DNA of 7,238 nucleotides, taken from contig JASEHO010000079.1 in the NCBI GenBank assembly GCA_030018505.1, forward strand, positions 1-7,238, read 5' to 3'. This document shows positions 1 to 5,000 of this stretch, in pieces. The notes under the pieces are model-generated. The model was not told where the DNA came from, made no database searches, and saw only the letters and a list, made by a program, of their open reading frames with translations. Every line of letters begins with the position of its first letter. The first letter of the stretch is position 1. The position numbers and the translations under genes are program-made. The stretch is from a bacterium. Lineage in GTDB: Bacteria > UBA9089 > UBA9088 > JAGUXG01.

Positions 1-120
1 GGAGCATATAAAGAGTTTGTATCAACCGTTACATTTTTTGCACCAAAGCCGATTTATGTGAAATTGTGGATAGTGATGCTCTATGGAAAACCTTTCAGGT
101 TTCCCACATCGCTTGACTAA
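1..120 (+). CDS. Possible 3' end of an unknown gene (5' partial)
   Basis: Frame 1 is open from the window edge to a TAA at 118-120, giving 39 residues beginning GAYKEFVSTVTFFAPKPIYV. The first ~20 residues have ordinary protein composition. From about codon 21 the frame enters the palindromic element at 63-151, so the last ~18 residues and the stop codon come from repeat DNA. If this is a gene, its original stop was lost or displaced when the repeat arrived. The family is not recognised. The evidence is only an open frame plus plausible composition; the other two forward frames close earlier, at about 11 and 61. It could equally be a chance open frame at the window edge. Confidence 0.3.
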   Translation, partial: GAYKEFVSTVTFFAPKPIYVKLWIVMLYGKPFRFPTSLD

Positions 121-151
121 CTCCTTCGGAGTTACTCACACTATCCACAAT
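63..151. repeat. Palindromic three-stem element (REP/MITE-like)
   Basis: A perfect 13-nt inverted repeat (ATTGTGGATAGTG at 63-75, its complement at 139-151) encloses two further hairpins. Hairpin A is 84-106: TGG/CCA, one mismatch, then AAACCT/AGGTTT with loop TTC; GATG/CATC (75-78 with 107-110) can extend it below a five-base bulge. Hairpin B is 115-137: a TAACTCC/GGAGTTA 7-bp stem with loop TTC, then one mismatch and two more pairs. The whole folds as a three-way junction with two identical TTC loops. Compact intergenic palindromes of this kind are typical of REP or miniature elements. Mobility by a REP-type or IS200/IS605-type transposase is inference. A T-run at 159-165 means it might also terminate transcription. 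Confidence 0.6.
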
Positions 152-254
152 ACTACTATTTTTTTAATATCTCTTTAAACAGTTCACTTTTGAACTTTAA
201 ATTTATCAAAAACGGTTCACTTTTAATTCTTAAATGACAAGAATAAATTTTTCC

Positions 255-284
255 TTGACACAGATAGAAAAATGGGTATAAAAT
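255..284 (+). promoter_or_regulatory. Sigma70-like promoter overlapping the start of the 74-codon ORF
   Basis: There is a perfect -35 TTGACA at 255-260. It is followed by TATAAA at 277-282 (16-nt spacer) or TAAAAT at 279-284 (18-nt spacer). Transcription would begin near 289-292, downstream of the ATG at 272. That favours the in-frame GTG at 293 or ATG at 305 as the true start of the small ORF, or a function unrelated to that ORF. Confidence 0.5.
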
Positions 285-496
285 TTCTTCCTGTGAATGA
301 GGTTATGATTCCATTGGCACTTGACTTAAAACTATCAGCAGAACTGTTAAATATAGAGGATTTTTTGCTGGCTCAGAAGATAGAAGAGGTAGATAAAGAC
401 GAATTTTATGAACCGACAGCAGGGAAAAGAATATATCAAATACTTTTAAAAGATAAAGAAAGGGTGATAGAGTTTAGGAGGGCGTTGCATAGATAA
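272..496 (+). CDS. Small hypothetical protein, 74 aa or shorter
   Basis: An ATG-to-TAG frame of 74 codons encodes a charged, soluble protein with no signal peptide or membrane segment. Its middle (about residues 13-40) looks amphipathic-helical. The C-terminus is strongly basic (KDKERVIEFRRALHR). I do not recognise a family. The start is doubtful: the ATG at 272 has no Shine-Dalgarno sequence and lies between the -35 and -10 of a good promoter. A transcript from that promoter would miss this codon, and GTG 293 (codon 8) or ATG 305 (codon 12) would then be used, giving 67 or 63 residues. GAGG at 299-302 is too close to ATG 305 to be a convincing ribosome site. A strong terminator lies about 170 nt downstream, compatible with a short monocistronic unit. 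It may also be a gene remnant beside repeat DNA. Confidence 0.45.
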   Translation: MGIKFLPVNEVMIPLALDLKLSAELLNIEDFLLAQKIEEVDKDEFYEPTAGKRIYQILLKDKERVIEFRRALHR

Positions 497-549
497 GGAT
501 ATATATCGCCACTTTCCTTGATTAAAGATAAATGAAAAGGTGTTATGTT

Positions 550-568
550 GAGAGAGAGAGAGAGAGAG
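550..568. repeat. GA dinucleotide microsatellite, about 9.5 units
   Basis: An uninterrupted run of alternating G and A, unlike anything else in the window. On the + strand short frames start at ATG 532 and ATG 545 just upstream and read through it before stopping soon after, at 583-585 and 572-574. Runs of this type are prone to slipped-strand length change. Confidence 0.85.
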
Positions 569-667
569 GAATAAGAGACCTTTAGATACTTCTTTAGAGA
601 AGAAAAATTGTCCCGGAGGCTTCTTTGGTCGAGGAGTGTCTCTGGAATATTATAGCTTCTATTTAGC

Positions 668-716
668 AAAGCGTCTTTGTCGCAAAAATTATGCGATAAG
701 GGCGCTTTTTATTTTT
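668..716 (+). terminator. Strong intrinsic terminator
   Basis: AAAGCGTCTTTGTCGC (668-683) pairs along its full 16 nt with 693-708, using three G-U wobbles and no mismatches, around a 9-nt loop. The stem runs into TTTTTATTTTT (706-716). It can end transcripts from the small ORF upstream. Because it lies only 100 nt before the barrel gene, it could also act as an attenuator in that gene's leader. Confidence 0.8.
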
Positions 717-724
717 AGAATGAG

Positions 725-782
725 TATAAACTTAGGAGGTGATTTTTAGGCTAAAGATGTAAAAAGGGAAAGAAGCCTTCCC
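725..782 (+). promoter_or_regulatory. Leader region with orphan Shine-Dalgarno and start-stop pair
   Basis: TATAAA at 725-730 could be a -10 box, but no good -35 is visible. AGGAGGTGAT at 734-743 is a near-perfect complement of the 16S 3' end, yet the only ATG after it is at 757-759, followed at once by TAA (760-762). A small hairpin follows: GGGAA 766-770 with TTCCC 778-782. These parts could be a ribosome standby or translational-control leader for the gene at 816, or they may be remnants. Confidence 0.35.
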
Positions 783-800
783 AAAAAAATTATTTTAGTT

Positions 801-809
801 AAAGGAGGT
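801..809 (+). promoter_or_regulatory. Ribosome binding site of the barrel gene
   Basis: AAAGGAGGT sits 6 nt before ATG 816 and fixes that start. It contrasts with the genes at 2093 and 7140, which have no such site. Confidence 0.85.
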
Positions 810-815
810 AAAAAA

Positions 816-1859
816 ATGAAAAGGAACTTAGATTGGCAAAGGATTTGGGGTGTTGCTTTGGCAGCGATGATGTTCGTATCCGCATTTGCTCAAGCAGATG
901 TGGTCTATCTAAAGGATGGAAGCGTAATCAAAGGCAAGGTGATTGAGTCTGTACCTGGCGTGTCTTATAAGATAAAGACAGCGGATGGAAGTATCTTTGT
1001 CTTTGCTGTGGAGAAGGTAGCAAAGATTAGCTTTGGGGAAGAAGAGATGAGGGTAGAGGTTAAAAAAGGAGGGGTATATGTAATCTACTTGAAGAATGGA
1101 AGTGTGATAAGGGGTAAGATTATTGAAAGTGTGCCTGATATATCTTACAAGATAATAACGGCTGATGGAAGTATCTTTGTTCTTACAATGGAGAGGATAG
1201 AAAAGATTGAACCTGGAGAAGAAGCCGAGAAAGTAATATCCAGAAGGGTAGAAGAAAAACCTGCTTTACCAATTCAGAAGATGCCAATCTCGGTTGGCGG
1301 GGGAATGGGTTCCTTTAAAATTAAGGGTTATAGTAAAAAGGATGTGGAAGGAAGGGGTGGTGAATTGTTTGGAGATTTACGATACATGGTGCGAGAGAAT
1401 ATTGCTATTCAGGGTGAGTTAAGAAGCGGGAAACATAGTGGAGATGAAGATGATGTAAAAAGTACATATAAGTATCTTTCTTATGGAGCTACTGGGCTAT
1501 TACTCTTTAAGCCTTCACCAGAGAACCCTTTTTCCCTTTATACTGGAGGTGGTCTCAGCAGATACAATTGGGATTATTCGGGTGAAGTCTCGTGGGAAGA
1601 TTATTATGGATATTGGACACTAAACCTAAGCTCCAAGGAGAGTGATTGGGGGTATCATCTCTGCGGTGGAGGAGAATATCCTATTAGTAAAAATCTCTTT
1701 CTCTGGGGAGAGGTAAGAAAAATTATAGGCACAATTGAAAAGCCAAAAATCAAATATAAGATAGAACTAAACGGAAGGAAAAGGGAAGGTGAATTAACAG
1801 GTGAAGACTGGGACTATGGACATATGGTCTTTAGGGGTGGCTTACGACTCTCTTTCTAA
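816..1859 (+). CDS. Outer-membrane beta-barrel protein with duplicated N-terminal YLK-GS domain
   Basis: The 347-aa product is a predicted exported protein. Residues 1-27 form a signal peptide: basic MKRNLDWQR, a hydrophobic core, and a likely cleavage after AQA (25-27). Residues 28-72 and 88-132 are two copies of one small beta-rich domain (YLKDGSVIKGKVIESVP / YLKNGSVIRGKIIESVP, then YKI-TADGSIFV) exactly 60 residues apart. A charged Pro-containing linker follows. From about 157 to 347 the chain alternates Gly- and aromatic-rich strands (LYTGGGLSRYNWDYSG, GYHLCGGGEYPI) and ends RGGLRLSF, the terminal-Phe signature of outer-membrane barrels, consistent with a small OmpX/OmpA-like barrel of about eight strands. 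The N-terminal domain type is familiar from other bacterial envelope proteins, where its role is unknown. The start is fixed by AAAGGAGGT 6 nt upstream. Ligand and function cannot be read from the sequence; an adhesin, small porin or envelope scaffold is possible. Confidence 0.9.
   Translation: MKRNLDWQRIWGVALAAMMFVSAFAQADVVYLKDGSVIKGKVIESVPGVSYKIKTADGSIFVFAVEKVAKISFGEEEMRVEVKKGGVYVIYLKNGSVIRGKIIESVPDISYKIITADGSIFVLTMERIEKIEPGEEAEKVISRRVEEKPALPIQKMPISVGGGMGSFKIKGYSKKDVEGRGGELFGDLRYMVRENIAIQGELRSGKHSGDEDDVKSTYKYLSYGATGLLLFKPSPENPFSLYTGGGLSRYNWDYSGEVSWEDYYGYWTLNLSSKESDWGYHLCGGGEYPISKNLFLWGEVRKIIGTIEKPKIKYKIELNGRKREGELTGEDWDYGHMVFRGGLRLSF
897..1211 (+). repeat. Internal tandem duplication in the barrel gene
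   Basis: Nucleotides 897-1031 and 1077-1211 encode the two N-terminal domain copies at a 180-nt offset. A 17-nt stretch (GATGGAAGTATCTTTGT) is identical at 984-1000 and 1164-1180, while elsewhere synonymous and conservative changes have accumulated. This is a moderately old in-frame duplication. Confidence 0.85.
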
Positions 1860-1876
1860 TTTCGGATATAGGGGAT

Positions 1877-1947
1877 ATAGGGGACAGTAACCTATTTTTA
1901 GTCCACTGGTCGGCCAAAGAAAGGATAAAATGGTAACTGTCCCCTAT
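1877..1947. repeat. Inverted repeat, GGGGACAGT type (REP-like)
   Basis: ATAGGGGACAGT (1877-1888) pairs perfectly with ACTGTCCCCTAT (1936-1947). After one mismatch the stem continues for three pairs (ACC 1890-1892 with GGT 1932-1934). The 39-nt interior has only tiny stems such as TGG/CCA around 1908-1917. The left arm is preceded by a partial copy of itself (ATAGGGGAT from 1869). GGGGACAGT-type palindromes recur between genes in many bacteria, often linked to REP-associated transposases. That link is family knowledge, as no transposase is present here. There is no T-run, so it is not a standard terminator. Confidence 0.6.
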
Positions 1948-1950
1948 TTC

Positions 1951-2001
1951 ACCCTATTTCAGGGTTTGGCGGTAAAACTAAAAGCGAAAGCAAGCTTTCG
2001 C
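1951..2001. repeat. Two small hairpins between the barrel and FapA-like genes
   Basis: ACCCT (1951-1955) pairs with AGGGT (1961-1965) around a 5-nt loop. GCGAAAGC (1984-1991) pairs perfectly with GCTTTCGC (1994-2001) around AA. Neither is followed by a T-run. They may be pieces of the same repeat cluster as 1877-1947 or transcript-end stabilisers for the barrel gene. Confidence 0.5.
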
Positions 2002-2046
2002 ACTCCAAAGCACCAATAGATAGCTAAACACATACCTTCATCTAAA

Positions 2047-2081
2047 CACTTTTCACTTTTCACTTTTCCCTTTTCACTATT
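2047..2081. repeat. Heptamer tandem repeat (CACTTTT)n
   Basis: Three exact CACTTTT units (2047-2067) are followed by CCCTTTT and CACTATT, so five 7-bp units end just before the promoter and start of the giant gene. On this strand the tract is almost pure pyrimidine with regularly spaced TTCACT, which resembles a weak -35. Confidence 0.75.
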
Positions 2082-2092
2082 ATACTTTTCCT
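2059..2092 (+). promoter_or_regulatory. Probable promoter giving a leaderless transcript of the FapA-like gene
   Basis: TATACT at 2081-2086 is a good -10. Transcription would start about 7 nt on, at or beside the A of ATG 2093. TTCACT at 2059-2064 matches four of six -35 bases with a 16-nt spacer and lies inside the heptamer repeat. The region before the ATG is pyrimidine-rich with no Shine-Dalgarno sequence, and no ATG, GTG or TTG lies in frame between the upstream stop at 2021 and 2093. Confidence 0.5.
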
Positions 2093-5000
2093 ATGACTGT
2101 TTCAGTTGCAGAAGAGGCTCTTTCTGTTCTGATAGAAGCAAAGGCTTATACATCTAATTTAGACAGTGAGATAATCATCGAATTTTCAGAGGATAAGTCT
2201 GTTTGTTTTCTTACTATCACCTTCCCAAAGCTCTCTGGAAGGATTCCTACCTTTTCTGATGTCATTTCATTTATAGAAAAGAAAGGCGTCCTCAACATAG
2301 ACCAGCCCTTGATAAAAAAGGTTTTAGAAAAGCATCTTTTTGACAAGAAATTTACTGTGGCAAAAGGAAGGCTTTCAACAAAAGGAGAATCTGCAAAATA
2401 TCTTTATAGATTCACTGAAGATACGGATGTCATTTCTGGACAGCTCTTAGCTGTAAAAAAACTTGCTACCTATGGAGAGGCTGGGCTTACTGCAGCTGGA
2501 GAAGAGATTCCAGCAATCTTAGGGGATAATTTTCAAATGATAGCTGGAAAGAATACAGTCATTTCCAGGGACAGAACAAGGCTTTTTGCTATATCACCTG
2601 GAAAAGCCTTTTGGAAAGAAAATAGGTGTGATGTTGAGCCTCTGCTCATAAAAGAAGGTAGCCTAACAGAGGATATTGACTTCTCTGGAGCAGTAGAGAT
2701 TAGAGGCAGTGCCAGGGATGTAAAGATACGGTCTGTGGGAGATATAAAGATAACTGGTGATGCAAACTCCTGCATAATCAGGACAGAGGGAACTCTTACA
2801 GTAGAAGGCGCTCTTTCAGGTTGTGATGCTCAGGCAAAAGGGGATATGATGGCAAATTCAGTTGAGGCAGGAAGGCTTTCTGCAGGCGGCTCAATCATTG
2901 CCAGGACAGGCATGATAGATGTAGAATCTCAAGCCAAGTATATCTTTGTCATAGGAAAGAAAGGAATAATTATGACCAGGGGCGCTCCTCCTCCAGCTCT
3001 ATTCAACCTGCCCATTGCTATGGCCAAAGGGATTACGGGTTTATCTGGAGGAAAGGCTTATGCTGAGAAGGGTGTAGATGCTGAGGTCTTAGGCTCTATT
3101 GACCAGAAGACTACAGAGATAAAGGTAGGAAAGGGAGGAAAAATATCCTGTGCCTTATCTATCTATCCCAAGGCAAAGCTGATTATTGGTCTAAAATCTT
3201 ATGAGGCTATAAAACCAGAAGAATCCCTTACCTTTTTTGAAGAAAGGGGAAAGATTGTCTCTAAACCTTATGAGCAAGCAGAGGTAGAATTAACAGAACC
3301 AATATATGGCCCAGCAAAGCTCCTTGACCCACCTTCTGTAGTCATCCCATCTTCTAATCTATCAGATGCATTAGATGATGCCACTATGCTTTTGGGACTT
3401 TCTAAAGAGCAGATGGGAGAGTTTGAGATAGGAAGTGGCGTACATATCTTCTTTCCTAAAACAGAAAAGGGCCCCTGGATACGGGTGATTGAAGAGACAA
3501 AAAGAAGAAAGGAAGAAGAGGAGAAAAGGCCAGGTGATTTTAAGATTCAAAATCTTCCTGAGGGTCTATATCTTTCTTGTTTCGCACCTGGTGAAAAAGG
3601 CACAATGCCACCCCTGGCCTTCCTTGCAGAAAGCCTTAAAGGGTATAAACGGCTTAATATTCCTGAAATAAAAAGGGCTTATGCTGAAAGAAAGGGTCTT
3701 CCGATAAAGATAGCTGAAAGGCAGTATATTGAGGATTTAGATGGGAAGATAATCGTTGAAATCAGGGATAATGAAGGGATAAAGTCTGCTTATGCCTATC
3801 TTACCCTTTCTCCAAAAAAGCCGGACGGCATCTTTCCCCCTATTGAAAATATCTTGGGTTTTATAAAAGAGATAGGGGTAAATAGGCCTATTGACCTAAA
3901 GAAGGTAAGGCTGGCCTTAAAAAAGAGCTATCATAAACCATTTTTAATCTGCCAATATCAACCGCCAACAAAAGGAGAATCTGCAAGCTATGCTTACCAA
4001 TATAAAGAGCCTTATGATGTTATCCCAGGCCAGATTTTAGCCATAAAACAGCCGCCAAAATTAGGGGAGGACGGCATAAATGTGAAAGGAGAGCCGATCC
4101 GCGGCATCTTAGGCAATGACTTTTCCCTTTCAGAAGGAATGAATACATCTCTCTCTTCTGATGGAAGGAGGCTATATGCAGTAGATTCTGGAAGGATTAC
4201 ATGGACAACTCATCGAGCTGATGTGGAGAAGGTCTTAGAGATACAGGGTGATCTCTTAGAGGATATTGAATTCTCCGGCAAAATAATCGTCTTTGGCTCT
4301 GTAAAGCCTAAGGTAAAGCTTGTTGCAGGAGGCTCTGTCGCTATAAAGAAAGATATAGCACCCTCAGCAGAGATAAGCTCTGGTGGAAATATTGAGATAG
4401 ACGCAGATGTTTGTGGCACAGAAAAGCAAAAGATATTCCTTTCGGCAAAGGGTGATATTGTGGTCAACTCTATCTCCTTCTCTGAGATCTCTGCAGGTGG
4501 CGCTATTGTCCTTAGAACAGGAATGCTTGATTGCCAGGCTAAGTGTCGCTCTATTTCAGTGACAGGAAGAAGGGGAATAATTATGACTAAGGGAACGCCT
4601 CCACCTCCTTTATTCCAGATTCCAATAGCTATGACCAAAGGCATCAAGGGTATTGTCGGAGGGGGCAGGATAGAGGCAATAGAGTTTATAGACTGTGAGC
4701 AAATTGGTTCTGTGGAGCATAAAATGACAGAGGTGAAGATAGGAGAAGAAGGTAAAATCTCTGTCTCTGAGGCCATATATCCAAAGGTAAGGGTGAGCAT
4801 TGGCGGAAAGAGTATGGAGATAAAGGAGGTTATTGAGAGCGCAACATTTAAGCTAAAAGCTGGAAGAATAGAAAAATTTCCTTATGAACCCTCAGAGGTT
4901 GCCCTTGTTCAAGCATTATCTGAGGAAAAAGGGCAGTTGGAGGAGCCACCCTCTATCTTTCTGCCAGAAGAAACATCTTCAGGCTATGCCGCAGACCTCC

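Larger units (their letters stand above)
497..815 (+). other. Gene-free stretch: GA repeat, possible folded RNA, terminator, leader of the barrel gene
   Basis: I see no convincing gene here. In order it holds the GA microsatellite (550-568), a possible closing stem AGAGAC/GTCTCT (574-579 with 638-643) around a CTTCT-TTAG-AGAAG hairpin (589-602), the terminator (668-716), an orphan Shine-Dalgarno sequence (734-743), a small hairpin GGGAA/TTCCC (766-782) and the real ribosome site (801-809). A frame at 552-749 is open for about 65 codons but has no start codon unless the GA repeat changes length. Confidence 0.6.

Noticed and set aside
125..128. UUCG tetraloop in hairpin B
   Set aside because: The register that pairs TAACTCC with GGAGTTA closes on a TTC loop. 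The C(UUCG)G register would break the stem after one pair.
63..151. tRNA or known riboswitch
   Set aside because: Although cloverleaf-like, it lacks T-arm and D-arm consensus bases, a 7-bp anticodon arm and CCA, and matches no riboswitch core I know.
436..669. Minus-strand open frame of 77 codons
   Set aside because: It runs antisense across the small ORF and the GA repeat, giving a low-complexity Ser-Leu run, and has no promoter or ribosome site.
2047..2081. CRISPR array
   Set aside because: Units are 7 bp and contiguous, with no spacers, and no cas genes are present. The same holds for 6984-7022.
4210..4800. Minus-strand open frame of 196 codons inside the giant gene
   Set aside because: It is the antisense of the well-conserved unit 2 beta-helix, with composition (Ile/Pro/Ser-rich) expected from a mirrored Gly/Ile/Val-rich gene.
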